DNA of 64,000 nt from UBA11591 sp040220895 (GCA_040220895.1 JAVJVY010000019.1:186001-250000); one strand, 5' to 3'. Numbered from the stretch's first letter, positions 9,375 through 18,695 are shown. The notes: generated by a model not told the origin, from the letters alone. Numbers and translations: made by a program.

Positions 9375-9817
9375 GCTTTCTGATCGCGTTCGATCTGTCG
9401 TTTTACGTCTTTTTTTCGAATGTCTTCGCGCTTGTCGTAGATTTTCTTACCCTTGGCCAAGGCTATTTCCATTTTGGCCCAACCGTTTTTATTGATAAAG
9501 ACTTTCAATGGAATAATGGTCAATCCGACATCTCTTAGTTTACGATCCAATTTTTTTATTTCGGCGGAATTCAAGAGAAGTTTTCTAATTCGATAAGGTT
9601 CGTGGTTGTTGATTCCTGCTTCTTCGTAAATAGAAATACTCATATTTCGCACAAAAACTTCATCGTTTTCGATGAAACAATAGGCTTCTTTAATACTCGC
9701 CTTTCCCTGTCTGATAGATTTGATTTCGGAACCTTCAAGCTTCATACCCGCCGTGAAGGTCTCCAGAATTTCATATTCGAATCTGGCTTTCTTGTTGTTG
9801 ATTGAAACCTCAGGCAT
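9371..9817 (-). CDS. smpB: SsrA-binding protein SmpB
   Basis: SmpB binds tmRNA and brings it to stalled ribosomes for trans-translation. The 148-residue length is standard. Family landmarks include an N-terminal NNKKARFEYEILETFTAG stretch, GSEIKSIRQGKASIKEAYC, the N/E-rich EPYRIRKLLL block and the basic C-terminal tail with KKIYDKREDIRKKD. It lies 6 bases downstream of yqgE on the same strand, and its stop overlaps that of the convergent cytochrome gene. The tmRNA gene itself is not in this window. Confidence 0.97.
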   Translation of the reverse strand: MPEVSINNKKARFEYEILETFTAGMKLEGSEIKSIRQGKASIKEAYCFIENDEVFVRNMSISIYEEAGINNHEPYRIRKLLLNSAEIKKLDRKLRDVGLTIIPLKVFINKNGWAKMEIALAKGKKIYDKREDIRKKDVKRQIERDQKA

Positions 9818-9823
9818 GGAACA

Positions 9824-10411
9824 TCAGTTCATGTTTGGGTCTTCTGGAAAGGTAGACAGTACAGAGATTCTGTCATCCATATCTTCAAGGATTCGCTTCC
9901 ACAAATGGACGGAATCCGTTTTGAAGATCCACGAAATGTCAATTTCGGAAACCAGCCACGAATCTTCTTCAATTTCTTTCTGCAATTGATCGATTTCCCA
10001 ACCACTATAACCCACGAAGAATTTAATTTCATGCTCGGTGATCAATCCGTCCTTTAACAAACCCTCTACCTCAGAAAAATTCCCCCCCCAATATAGATTT
10101 TTGGAAACTGATGTGCTGCCCGGAATATTTTCCTTCGTATGAATGTAAAACAGATCTGACGACTGAACCGGCCCACCAAAATGCATTTTGTGTTGACTAC
10201 CTTCAATTTTTAATTCAGTATCGCTCAAAGTGATGTCTAAAGGCTTATTCAGGATGAAACCAAGACTACCTTGATCGGAATGATCAACTAATAGAACTAC
10301 TGACCTCTTGAAATATGGATCAGGTAAAAAGGGATCGGAGATCAATATCCGACCCTTTCCCGGGTCGAGAGAATTGAAATCGGATAGTTTGTAATCAAGT
10401 GGATCGTACAT
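9824..10411 (-). CDS. YqgE/AlgH family protein
   Basis: This is a conserved cytosolic protein of uncertain function (UPF0301). The protein shows the family pattern: GRILISDPFLPDPYFKRSV near residues 20-38, LGFILNKP near 51, the HFGGPV segment near 77, and YWGGNF plus FVGYSGW further on. I chose the ATG at 10411, giving 195 residues; a TTG 15 bases further upstream is in frame but overlaps the promoter element at 10424-10431. It is followed closely by smpB and is divergent from pdxH. Confidence 0.92.
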   Translation of the reverse strand: MYDPLDYKLSDFNSLDPGKGRILISDPFLPDPYFKRSVVLLVDHSDQGSLGFILNKPLDITLSDTELKIEGSQHKMHFGGPVQSSDLFYIHTKENIPGSTSVSKNLYWGGNFSEVEGLLKDGLITEHEIKFFVGYSGWEIDQLQKEIEEDSWLVSEIDISWIFKTDSVHLWKRILEDMDDRISVLSTFPEDPNMN

Positions 10412-10423
10412 GATGGTCTCAAT

Positions 10424-10431
10424 CAAAAATA
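10424..10431 (-). promoter_or_regulatory. Bacteroidota -7 element (TATTTTTG) before yqgE
   Basis: An exact TAnnTTTG match on the minus strand lies 12 bases before the chosen yqgE ATG at 10411. It supports that start over the upstream TTG. Confidence 0.45.
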
Positions 10432-10533
10432 AGAATTTAATAATGCCATTGACGGATGAGTGAAAAACTTGACATCAATTTTATACTTGGTCCTTTATCC
10501 TTAGTTTTGGTTGCATTCAATACACTTCTAATC

Positions 10534-11199
10534 ATGAGCATGGAAGAAATCAGGACTTACATCAACTCCCTTCGCAGGGCTTCTACTGATCAGGAACTTG
10601 ACGAACAAGGTGTTTCATCAAATCCTTTCGAACAGTTTTCAAAGTGGTTTGAAGAGTCTGTGAACGCCCAGCTTCTTGACCCTTTTGCCATGATCGTGGC
10701 CACTGTTTCTGAAATTGGTTTTCCCTCTTGCAGAACGGTTTATATGCGTGACATCAATGAAGAAGGGATTACCTTTTATACCAATTACACCAGTCAAAAA
10801 GGCAAGGAGATCATCAATAACCCCATGGTGTCTTTACTCTTTTTTTGGGGGGAACTTGAACGGCAGGTTCGGGTTTTTGGCAAGGCACAGAAAATAAATA
10901 CCAAGCAATCGGATGAATATTTTGCAAGTCGTCCAAGGGAAAGTCAAATAGGTGCTTGGGCCAGTGACCAGAGTGAAGTAATTGAAAACCGTCAGGTTCT
11001 TCAGGATAAGTATGCTTATTACGAAGAGAAGTTTAAGGACCTGAAAATTCCCAGACCCGAAAACTGGGGAGGTTTCTTAGTGGTACCGGAAAAATTTGAG
11101 TTTTGGCAAGGCAGGCCTAATCGCCTGCACGACCGAATATTGTACATTCTTGATCGCGAAGAGAAAAACCGTTGGAAAGTGAGTAGGCTCGCTCCCTGA
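10534..11199 (+). CDS. pdxH: Pyridoxamine/pyridoxine 5'-phosphate oxidase
   Basis: This FMN enzyme oxidises pyridoxine or pyridoxamine phosphate to pyridoxal phosphate, the active form of vitamin B6. From the ATG at 10534 the protein is 221 residues, close to the usual 210-220. An in-frame ATG at 10456 would add a 26-residue hydrophobic leader not expected for a cytosolic enzyme, so I did not use it. Motifs include the FMN-contacting CRTVYMRD, YTNYTSQKG, RQVRVFGKAQKI, the WASDQS stretch, and the C-terminal FWQGRPNRLHDR signature. It is divergent from yqgE. Confidence 0.95.
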   Translation: MSMEEIRTYINSLRRASTDQELDEQGVSSNPFEQFSKWFEESVNAQLLDPFAMIVATVSEIGFPSCRTVYMRDINEEGITFYTNYTSQKGKEIINNPMVSLLFFWGELERQVRVFGKAQKINTKQSDEYFASRPRESQIGAWASDQSEVIENRQVLQDKYAYYEEKFKDLKIPRPENWGGFLVVPEKFEFWQGRPNRLHDRILYILDREEKNRWKVSRLAP

Positions 11200-11298
11200 T
11201 CAGACCTCGGCAAGAATTGGAAATCAATACCAAAAGAACTAAATTGGCTTCGGCAACATGTGTGAGAACTGCAGAGCAATACTAGTATTTGGCATTTT

Positions 11299-12930
11299 AT
11301 GAATTCCAAGGGGATAGCAATTGGTGTATTGTTCTTATTCCTGGCAGGATCTCAGTCCTTTGCCGGAGATGGAAAGATCTCTGCACGTAAGGCCAATGAT
11401 TATTTTCAAAAGTATAATTTCCTCGATGCCCTTCCTCAATACAAATACCTGGTAAAATCTGATGAGAATAACATTGTATACAACTTCCGACTGGGTGTTT
11501 GTTACCTCAACACCAACATTAACAAATCTTTGGCCATACCTTACCTAAAAACGGTCATCGACCTTGATGCCCTTGATGGTAAAACAGATTATGCCATTGC
11601 CTACTATTTATTGGGAAGATCGTATCACTATAATAATCAGTTTGATCTTGCCATAAGTGCCTTCAAGAAATTTTTGATGCAAGAAGGCATTAACGATGAG
11701 GATAGAGCATTTGCAGAACAAAAAATTCAATTTTGTTTTAATGCTCAGGAATTAGTGAAATTCCCTATAGATGTGACATTTGAGAACCTGGGAAAGCAGA
11801 TCAACAGCGAATACCCCGATTATTACCCCTTTATACCGGCTGATGAGTCCTTCTTAGTATTCAATAGTAAACGCCCTGATTACAGTCGTAAAATGGAAGA
11901 CGGCAGCTATGCCTCAAATGTTTATTACGGTGAAGTCAAGAACGGGTCATTTAAAAAGGCGAAACTTCTCGATGGCAATGTCAATACCAAGTTCTACAAT
12001 GAAGCTGTCATTGGAATGTCTTCTAATGGGAGGGACATTCTATTCTATATTGAAAATGAAGACGATCTCATCGACCTTTTCCAAGCCAAGCTAAAGGATA
12101 AAAAAGTATTGAACCTCGAATCACTTGACCCCGAAATGGCTTCTACTGGCCTGGAAATAGCAGCCAGCATTAATACGTCTGGGAATGTTATGTACTTGTC
12201 AAGCACCAGAAAAGGTGGTTTCGGAGGTGCTGATATTTATGTAAGCAGAAAACTCCCCAACGGTCATTGGGGCAAATTAGAGAATTTGGGTCCGGACGTA
12301 AATACGCCCTATGATGAAGTGTTTCCGAGCATATCACCTGATGAAAAAGAGCTGTATTTTAGTTCAGAGGGACATACCAGCATGGGCGGTCTGGATATTT
12401 TCAAAGCTAAATGGAGTAAACGCGAGAATAAATGGGTTTCGATAAAAAACCTGGGTTATCCAATCAATACAGCCGAAGACAATATGAATTTCAGGGTATC
12501 CAGTTCGGGAAAATATGGCTACATATCTGCTTCCAGACCGGGTGGATATGGGGATCTCGATATATACCGCGTCAACTTTAATACGGTCGAACCCAGGTAT
12601 ACCGTCATTACAGGCAGAATTTACGCCGTCAACACAAATCAACTCATAGATGATGTTTTTATAGAAGTAACTGTGCCGCAGACTGGAGAGACCTTTGGAG
12701 AGGAAGAGGTCTTATACGGCGAGTATATTCCAAATTCAATCTCGGGCAAGTACGTAGTCATACTGCCACCGGGGAATTATAACATGCGAATTTCGGTCGA
12801 AGGATTCAAAGAAGTAGTTGAAGGAGTTACGATTTTTGATAAATCTGATTACCGGACCTACATTGAGCAAGATCTTGTCCTTAAGCCAAAAAACCTTCTT
12901 GAAAAGCTCCCTCAAATGAAGAGTGATTAA
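11299..12930 (+). CDS. TPR/PD40 exported protein with carboxypeptidase-regulatory-like C-terminus, no OmpA domain
   Basis: The 543-residue protein has a signal peptide (cleavage near SFAG, about residue 22), TPR-like helices (30-150), and PD40 propeller blades (about 165-430) with repeated motifs such as SPDEKELYFSSEGH and GGLDIFKAKW. A beta-sandwich resembling a carboxypeptidase regulatory domain follows (about 433-530). It thus matches the PorE-like protein at 6.4 kb except that the peptidoglycan-binding OmpA domain is absent. Its TAA shares the palindrome TTAA with the stop of the convergent cyclase gene. Related proteins occur near gliding and T9SS genes, but its role here is unknown. Confidence 0.8.
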   Translation: MNSKGIAIGVLFLFLAGSQSFAGDGKISARKANDYFQKYNFLDALPQYKYLVKSDENNIVYNFRLGVCYLNTNINKSLAIPYLKTVIDLDALDGKTDYAIAYYLLGRSYHYNNQFDLAISAFKKFLMQEGINDEDRAFAEQKIQFCFNAQELVKFPIDVTFENLGKQINSEYPDYYPFIPADESFLVFNSKRPDYSRKMEDGSYASNVYYGEVKNGSFKKAKLLDGNVNTKFYNEAVIGMSSNGRDILFYIENEDDLIDLFQAKLKDKKVLNLESLDPEMASTGLEIAASINTSGNVMYLSSTRKGGFGGADIYVSRKLPNGHWGKLENLGPDVNTPYDEVFPSISPDEKELYFSSEGHTSMGGLDIFKAKWSKRENKWVSIKNLGYPINTAEDNMNFRVSSSGKYGYISASRPGGYGDLDIYRVNFNTVEPRYTVITGRIYAVNTNQLIDDVFIEVTVPQTGETFGEEEVLYGEYIPNSISGKYVVILPPGNYNMRISVEGFKEVVEGVTIFDKSDYRTYIEQDLVLKPKNLLEKLPQMKSD

Positions 12931-14333
12931 TCTTCTATGATCTGCTCCTTAATCCGGTCTATCTGACTTTTCTTATTTACTTCTCGAAGCTTTTGTGATG
13001 TGTTCGTATAAAATTGATGCACTTCAAGAAATTTGACCTGCAGCTTATTCCAGTCGTTAAGGCTGCCAATTTTATTTTGTTCCTTGAGTTCTTTATACAA
13101 GGTATCCGATACACCAATAAAGTCGCGCCTTCCCAGGTAATCCAGGTCGGAATCGCAAATAATTTTTTGAAGTAATGTCTGAGGATTTGGAGGCATCTTG
13201 GTTGCCATGATAATGTCGCAAATAATGTCGATCTGCTCATCGGTGTACTTATTAAGCGGGAGCATTTCCTTGGCAATTTGAGTGCCGAAATATTCGTGAT
13301 TGTCATAACCAATGGTATGGCCGACATCGTGAAACAATGCAGCAGTTTTGAGAAGTAGAATCGATTCGTCATCCACACCTTCTCCTATACCGATCAATTC
13401 CGCCTGGTTTACAACGTCTATGGTATGCCTAACATCGTGATAGTACAGAAATGTAGGCAGTTCCTTGGTGAGCTTGTCTAAAATGACTTCTTGCAGATCG
13501 GTAAATTGTCGAAGTAGGTATCGTATCTGAAATATTTTATTGGGTTTCATCCCCACTTTGCGGTCTTCCGAATAGGCAGGTTTTATTCTTTTAACATGGT
13601 ATAATTCCAGAAAACCTTGATATCTGGCTGGTATTTGATTCTTGAACTTGCAAACGAAATATCCTTGTATCAGTACATGGGTCATATCAGATACTATGAT
13701 GTCTCCAACTTCGCTGGCACTGGCTAATCGTGTTGCTATGTTAACCACGTCACCGGTTAAGTCATAAGAGATTTTCTTTTTACCACGCACAGTTGCAGTC
13801 ACCGGACCGGTGTGTATGCCAAACTTGAATCCCCAGAATTTTGGCATTCCACCTCCGTTCAAGCGATCCATTTCCTCGATGTATTCCTTCATTTCCATTG
13901 CCGCTAATACCACGTCGAGCGGATTCGTTATATTCTTAACGGGCACCCCACCGGCACACATATACGAGTCCCCTAAGGTCCTGATCTTTTGAATCTTGTG
14001 TTTCTCGGCTATGGTATCAAATTGTATAAAGATCTGATCCAATTGATCGATCTTCGTGCGAGAATCTTCACCTTCGATGATCTCTTTGAAGCCCAGAATG
14101 TCGATGTAAAGCACGGTGGCCATTTTAAACCGCAGTGACCTGGCTTGAATATCTGGTCTGAATTCTTTATCTACCAGTTCAGGCGGGATTTTGGCGAGTG
14201 TATTCCGGTAACTTTCTACTTCGCGCTGAAGCTCGGCTACCTGCTTTTTCATTACCTTAATTTGTCCTTCTAGCTCATTTTTCGACTTTTTGAGCGAGGC
14301 ATTTTCATAAACCAGATCTTTATTTTCTTCCAT
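12927..14333 (-). CDS. Class III nucleotide cyclase fused to HD (phosphodiesterase-like) domain
   Basis: From the ATG at 14333 the protein has 468 residues. Residues 1-45 form a coiled coil. Residues about 68-250 are a class III adenylate/guanylate cyclase homology domain with metal aspartates D78 (YIDILGF) and D122 (LGDSYM), D191 in the YDLTG adenine-contact segment, and transition-state N198 and R202. The substrate-selecting lysine position is Arg118. Residues about 285-440 are an HD domain: YHDVRHTIDV at 298-307 and FHDVGHTIGYDNHE at 334-347 resemble the HNxxH and HDxxHxG...N signatures of class I cyclic-nucleotide phosphodiesterases, with D396/D398 later. It may make and break a cyclic nucleotide, or the HD part may be regulatory. 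In-frame codons up to 14621 overlap the neighbouring barrel gene and are not used. Confidence 0.85.
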   Translation of the reverse strand: MEENKDLVYENASLKKSKNELEGQIKVMKKQVAELQREVESYRNTLAKIPPELVDKEFRPDIQARSLRFKMATVLYIDILGFKEIIEGEDSRTKIDQLDQIFIQFDTIAEKHKIQKIRTLGDSYMCAGGVPVKNITNPLDVVLAAMEMKEYIEEMDRLNGGGMPKFWGFKFGIHTGPVTATVRGKKKISYDLTGDVVNIATRLASASEVGDIIVSDMTHVLIQGYFVCKFKNQIPARYQGFLELYHVKRIKPAYSEDRKVGMKPNKIFQIRYLLRQFTDLQEVILDKLTKELPTFLYYHDVRHTIDVVNQAELIGIGEGVDDESILLLKTAALFHDVGHTIGYDNHEYFGTQIAKEMLPLNKYTDEQIDIICDIIMATKMPPNPQTLLQKIICDSDLDYLGRRDFIGVSDTLYKELKEQNKIGSLNDWNKLQVKFLEVHQFYTNTSQKLREVNKKSQIDRIKEQIIED

Positions 14334-14343
14334 CGTACTGACA

Positions 14344-14351
14344 CAAATATA
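14344..14351 (-). promoter_or_regulatory. Bacteroidota -7 element (TATATTTG) before the cyclase gene
   Basis: An exact TAnnTTTG match on the minus strand lies 10 bases before the ATG at 14333. A TTTT about 19 bases upstream is a possible -33 element. It supports the 14333 start. Confidence 0.5.
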
Positions 14352-14389
14352 TAATAAAGAAAGTGGCCTTAAAAGCCAGAATAGTCGAA

Positions 14390-15565
14390 TTAGAAACTGT
14401 ATTTCAATCTCAGGTAGTAAGCTTGCGTGGTAGTTTGATAAGTCCCGTTTATCTGACTGAAAAGAACTTGTGCAAATGCATCGAGGTCCAGATTCTGCAG
14501 AACGGAAACTCCGACATATGGGCCGATGAACGCATCCCCACTTGCGGGGTATGTTATCAATGCAAGTCCTCCGTTCACCAGGGGGTGGAATTGATAACCA
14601 CTTTGCAAGAAAACAGACCATCGGTAAGGAGAAAGGTATTTAGCCGAAATGTTTCCACTGTAATACAAGGCTTGTTCAATAAAATTGGGCGAAACACTTC
14701 CATTGCTGCTATAAAGCCCTGATACATTGATGTATAGAGAATTTTTAAAAGAGTAGTCCATAGATACACTGGCAACCAGAACCTCGCTTTTGTCCAAAGC
14801 ATTTGATAGTGGTAGAAAATACGAACCTTCACCTTTAAAACCCGCTTTCAAAATATTACCTGCCCAGCCACCACCAACGACCAAATTATTGTTTGATAGT
14901 CCGCCGAGTATCTGATAATCATAGTTATTGAGATTAAATCGCCAAAGTCCTGCACCCGTGAAATTTGTTAGGTCATCGGCCATTTTACCTGCAACTTCAA
15001 TGCTGGAAGCAACGCCTGTATAGTACCGAATTGAAATGGCATCACTTCCCGGTCTTTCTTCATAGTCAAAATCAAAGTACGAAAAGGCATTGAAAAGGTC
15101 ATTTGGATTCCACACGGTGTTAATTCCCCAATTGACACGTTGGCGGCCTAACTTGATCTCAAGCTTTTCTAAGCTGTATTGTAAATAAGCCCTGTCAAGC
15201 ATAAAATGCAGAACGAAGTTCCCATTGTTTTCCACTGAATAGGTCCAGTCGAAGTAATCATTTGCCCCTTTGAGTAACTGAGTGAAGAAGGGATTAAATC
15301 GCACTTGATCACCGATGAATAGACGATTTCGCATTTCTGCAACGACTTTCACATGGTCGCTTGGATACCACTTAAAATTCAAGCGGTTGTGCACCAGGTT
15401 ATCAGTGAGAGAAGAATCACTTATTAGTGTATGGGACGTCATGTTTTTGACGTATCCGTTCAAGCTCCAGTTTCGGTCTTTATCATTTTGTCCTGCCAAT
15501 TGTCCAACCGCTAATAAACCGCAGAAAAATAAGGTGGAATTGATAACTGAAGTGCGTGCATTCAA
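14390..15565 (-). CDS. Outer-membrane beta-barrel protein, last gene of the LolA/FtsX operon
   Basis: The 391-residue protein has a signal peptide (about residues 1-25, ending QLAGQ). Alternating aromatic/polar strands run through it, and it ends in a phenylalanine (YLRLKYSF), the usual outer-membrane barrel C-terminus. Local features include the WGINTVWNPNDLFNAFSYFD stretch near 145-165, which resembles DUF1302-like porins encoded with LolA-like/FtsX genes in other phyla (recalled from family knowledge, not checked). It lies 7 bases downstream of the ATPase gene and is probably the outer-membrane exit or receptor of this system. Its substrate is unknown. Confidence 0.75.
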   Translation of the reverse strand: MNARTSVINSTLFFCGLLAVGQLAGQNDKDRNWSLNGYVKNMTSHTLISDSSLTDNLVHNRLNFKWYPSDHVKVVAEMRNRLFIGDQVRFNPFFTQLLKGANDYFDWTYSVENNGNFVLHFMLDRAYLQYSLEKLEIKLGRQRVNWGINTVWNPNDLFNAFSYFDFDYEERPGSDAISIRYYTGVASSIEVAGKMADDLTNFTGAGLWRFNLNNYDYQILGGLSNNNLVVGGGWAGNILKAGFKGEGSYFLPLSNALDKSEVLVASVSMDYSFKNSLYINVSGLYSSNGSVSPNFIEQALYYSGNISAKYLSPYRWSVFLQSGYQFHPLVNGGLALITYPASGDAFIGPYVGVSVLQNLDLDAFAQVLFSQINGTYQTTTQAYYLRLKYSF

Positions 15566-15572
15566 AACATCT

Positions 15573-16256
15573 TTATTGAGCCCTATCGGATACTATTTTA
15601 CCATCTTCTAATGTAATCACCCTTCTTGCTTTGTTTATAACCCGCTGATCGTGTGTTGCAAAAATGAATGTGGCTTCTTCTTCGCTGTTCATTTCCGCCA
15701 TCAGATCCAGTAAATTCTCCGTCGAAGCCGTATCGAGGTTGGCCGTGGGTTCATCGGCCAGAATAAAAGAAGGCCTTGAAGCAAGAGCCCGAGCCACAGC
15801 GACACGCTGTTGCTGGCCACCTGAGAGTTGATTGGGTCGCTTGTTCACCTGATCGTGTAATCCTACCCTTTCCAATAATTGAAAGGTTCTATTTTCCATC
15901 TTCATTTTCTCTTCTTTTTGCAAGAGCATGATAAATTCCACATTCTCTTTTGCTGTCAGCACCGGTATCAAATTGTAAGATTGAAAGACAAATCCGATAT
16001 TATTCAATCTGAAATTCACCATCTGACTATCTGAATAGGTAGAAATATCTGTACCGTTAATGATCACTGTGCCACTCGTGGGATTATCCAAACCTCCGAT
16101 GATATTTAGAAGGGTTGTTTTGCCTGAACCCGAAGGTCCGACAACGGCTGTGAATTCCCCCTTCTTTATCTGAAGATCAACAGCGTTCAAGGCGTGCACC
16201 GGAACACTTGTCTCGGTGTAAGTTTTAGTGAGATTTATGGCTTCTATTACATTCAT
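15573..16256 (-). CDS. ABC transporter ATPase, LolD/MacB type
   Basis: The 227-residue protein is the size of a stand-alone LolD-type ATPase. It shows Walker A GPSGSGKTTLL near residue 39, a Q-loop (FVFQSYNLIP), the signature LSGGQQQRVAVARAL near 142, Walker B FILADEPTANLD near 161 and the switch histidine in FATHDQR. It should power the two FtsX-like permeases encoded just upstream (gap 5 bases) in MacB-type mechanotransmission across the envelope rather than classical import. Confidence 0.93.
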   Translation of the reverse strand: MNVIEAINLTKTYTETSVPVHALNAVDLQIKKGEFTAVVGPSGSGKTTLLNIIGGLDNPTSGTVIINGTDISTYSDSQMVNFRLNNIGFVFQSYNLIPVLTAKENVEFIMLLQKEEKMKMENRTFQLLERVGLHDQVNKRPNQLSGGQQQRVAVARALASRPSFILADEPTANLDTASTENLLDLMAEMNSEEEATFIFATHDQRVINKARRVITLEDGKIVSDRAQ

Positions 16257-16261
16257 ATTCC

Positions 16262-17476
16262 TCAGATTTTATGCAAGGCTTCTATTGGCTTTAATCGTAT
16301 TGCCTTAATGGCGGGATAAATGGCACCCAGTATGGCTGTCAGAAAAACACCGGCGATCACCTGAAAATAACTACCCGGGGGGACAACAGGATAAAGTACA
16401 TTATCATATCCGTACATTTCGAGTCCTTGTGAATAATTTGAAAGATCCATTCCATGACTTCCAAACCATGCAATGGTTAGCCAGGCCAATAAAAGGCCTA
16501 TTGGACTCCCAATAATTGCCAGAAACAGCGTTTCAGTCATTATCATCCTAAATATTCGACTCTTTTCCATGCCCACTGCCATGAGCATGCCAAGTTCTTT
16601 GAAGCGCTCCAAAACCGACATAAGCATCGTATTTATGATGCCGAATATTAGCGAAATCATAATAATGATCTGCAACACCCATATAAATCCAGCAGAGGAT
16701 TCGAGAAAATATTCCATTTCAGGGGCCAATTGCTTCCAGTCTTCAATCATGAGTTCGGAGTGTTCAATTCGCAGACCTTCACTAAATAGGGTGGCATCGA
16801 CATTACTTTTAAGTAGTACGGCGATCTCATGATAATCGTTTCCTATTCCCAGAAGTCGATTCAGGTCATTCTGCCTTACTTGAACGTTCAACTCATTGAT
16901 GCTGGGGAAACTGGATTTTAAAATTCCACAAATTCTGAAAGCTCCCGATACGATCTGACCATCTTTGTCCTGTAAAGTCAACACCACCTTAGATCGAAGT
17001 TTGACCTTTAATTTCTCAGCGAGTTTATACCCGATAACAATGGGATTCCGTTTTACGTTCTGAAAGTAACTGCCTTCCGAGATGAATGAATCTATCCTGT
17101 TAAGGGCGATCTCTTCGTCCGGAACAATGCCTTTTATTTGAACTCCACCGGCTTTTCTCGGTGAGGCGATCATGCCATTGCTTATACTTCGATGAGCAAG
17201 GGCTCGTACCTCTTCTTTTTTAATTAGATCGGCCAATACCTTGTTATTTGATTTAATGGTATAAATGACCTCATAGTCTTTTTTGAACCTCGGATGGTGG
17301 ACTTGAAGGTGGGCGGATTCATATTTTATTTGATTCTTTACGTAGGTCACGAGCCAGGCATTCATGAAACCAACCAAAAAAATTAAAGCCCAAATTCCAA
17401 CAGCAATAGCTCCGATCACCACCAAGCTGCGGCCTTTACTCCTCCAAATATTTCTCCAACTGATGGCTGTGATCAT
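16262..17476 (-). CDS. FtsX-like ABC permease (second of two)
   Basis: The 404-residue inner-membrane protein has one N-terminal helix (about 18-40), a large periplasmic domain (MacB-type periplasmic core, about 45-265) and three C-terminal helices (about 270-395) with the FtsX motif SVLERFKELGMLMAVGM near 290. This is the LolC/LolE/MacB topology. It starts one base after the stop of the first permease and is followed by the ATPase, so both permeases probably form a heterodimer. Confidence 0.9.
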   Translation of the reverse strand: MITAISWRNIWRSKGRSLVVIGAIAVGIWALIFLVGFMNAWLVTYVKNQIKYESAHLQVHHPRFKKDYEVIYTIKSNNKVLADLIKKEEVRALAHRSISNGMIASPRKAGGVQIKGIVPDEEIALNRIDSFISEGSYFQNVKRNPIVIGYKLAEKLKVKLRSKVVLTLQDKDGQIVSGAFRICGILKSSFPSINELNVQVRQNDLNRLLGIGNDYHEIAVLLKSNVDATLFSEGLRIEHSELMIEDWKQLAPEMEYFLESSAGFIWVLQIIIMISLIFGIINTMLMSVLERFKELGMLMAVGMEKSRIFRMIMTETLFLAIIGSPIGLLLAWLTIAWFGSHGMDLSNYSQGLEMYGYDNVLYPVVPPGSYFQVIAGVFLTAILGAIYPAIKAIRLKPIEALHKI

Positions 17477-17477
17477 G

Positions 17478-18695
17478 TCAACTCCTTAGGGCTTTTAAAA
17501 TGCTTAGTCGGTATATAATGAGCATGGGGTAAATGGCAAGAAATAGTGTCAATAAAAACACGATCCGGGCTTGATCTATGAATATGGCGGGATCCAAGGA
17601 GAATACATACACGGGTTCAACGCCAAATTTTTCAAATATATCAGTGGAATCTCCTCCAATCGGTATGGGATGGAAATAAAAATAGATCAGTACAGGCAGG
17701 CTTATCAACACCCCGGTCAATACACCAAGTGTAGACAAATAAAGGAACTCCAGAAAGATCATTGTTTGAAGATGTAGCTTTTTCATGCCCAAGGCCAGCA
17801 TCAAGCCGAGTTCATACATTCGTTCCCTTGTCATCATCAAAAAGGTGCCGAACATCCCGAATCCAATAACCATGTACAATACCATTAACATGATCTTGCC
17901 ACTAACATTGTCCAGTTCGATGCCTTGCAATAATTCGGGCATCATGAATTTCCAATCAATGGCCTCAAGTCCACTATTTTTAAGTTTGGAATTGATGACT
18001 TGGCTAACTTTCTCTGCGGCATTGGCATCGTCGAGCTGAACGGTGAAATTGGTGATCATATCCGGGCATGCATAAAGCGATTGTGCCTCTTTCAAAGGCA
18101 AATAGATCATTTGATTGTTCTGAATAGCCACCGGGAACTTTACAATTCCCGAGATTCGATATATGCCCGCCGCGTTAGAACCGTGATAACCTTGACCAAT
18201 AAGCACTATGCTATCACCTATTTCGGCTTTTAAGTAATTGGCGAGTCCTTCGGCCATCATCAGGCTGTTATCGGTCATGGTGAGGTAGGCACCTTGAACA
18301 AGTTTTTGTTGAAGGTTTGACAATTGATCTTCCCTTGCTGGGTCGATACCGAGTACCATGGCTCCTTTGGTCTGTGTTTTAAAAGATGCGAGAGCAAAAG
18401 ACTCTATGCGCGGTATAACATTTACAATTCCTTCCTGAGCTTTTATATTTTTCTGTAAGCTGCCGTAATCCGCAAAGGCCAGATCAAGTGAACGATCTTG
18501 CCAATAGCCTTCTTTATGTACCTGGATATGGCCGGTATAAAAACTTAGTGCATTACTGATCATCCGTTCATAAGAGCCCAGTTGCATGGAACGCATAACA
18601 CAAGATAAAAGCACAGCAAAGGCAATACTCGAAAGCGTGATAAAAGATCTCCTTTTATTGCGCCAAATGTTTCGCCAAGAAATTTTACCGAGCAT
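17478..18695 (-). CDS. FtsX-like ABC permease (first of two)
   Basis: The 405-residue protein has the same layout as its neighbour: an N-terminal helix (about 16-36), a periplasmic domain and three C-terminal helices, with the FtsX coupling motif MTRERMYELGLMLALGMKK near 290. The two N-termini share the ISWRNIWR pattern, indicating duplication. Its ATG overlaps the stop of the LolA-like gene (TAATG), so translation is coupled. It probably works with the second permease and the ATPase to move a lipid or lipoprotein to the LolA-like carrier. Confidence 0.9.
   Translation of the reverse strand: MLGKISWRNIWRNKRRSFITLSSIAFAVLLSCVMRSMQLGSYERMISNALSFYTGHIQVHKEGYWQDRSLDLAFADYGSLQKNIKAQEGIVNVIPRIESFALASFKTQTKGAMVLGIDPAREDQLSNLQQKLVQGAYLTMTDNSLMMAEGLANYLKAEIGDSIVLIGQGYHGSNAAGIYRISGIVKFPVAIQNNQMIYLPLKEAQSLYACPDMITNFTVQLDDANAAEKVSQVINSKLKNSGLEAIDWKFMMPELLQGIELDNVSGKIMLMVLYMVIGFGMFGTFLMMTRERMYELGLMLALGMKKLHLQTMIFLEFLYLSTLGVLTGVLISLPVLIYFYFHPIPIGGDSTDIFEKFGVEPVYVFSLDPAIFIDQARIVFLLTLFLAIYPMLIIYRLSILKALRS

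Noticed and set aside
10456..10533. Upstream ATG for pdxH adding 26 hydrophobic residues
   Set aside because: PdxH is cytosolic and normally starts near the MEEIR segment; the extension has no counterpart I recognise.
14334..14621. Longer N-terminus for the cyclase-HD gene
   Set aside because: It would read through the promoter element at 14344-14351 and into the neighbouring barrel gene; the residues look non-coding (Cys/Arg/Pro rich).
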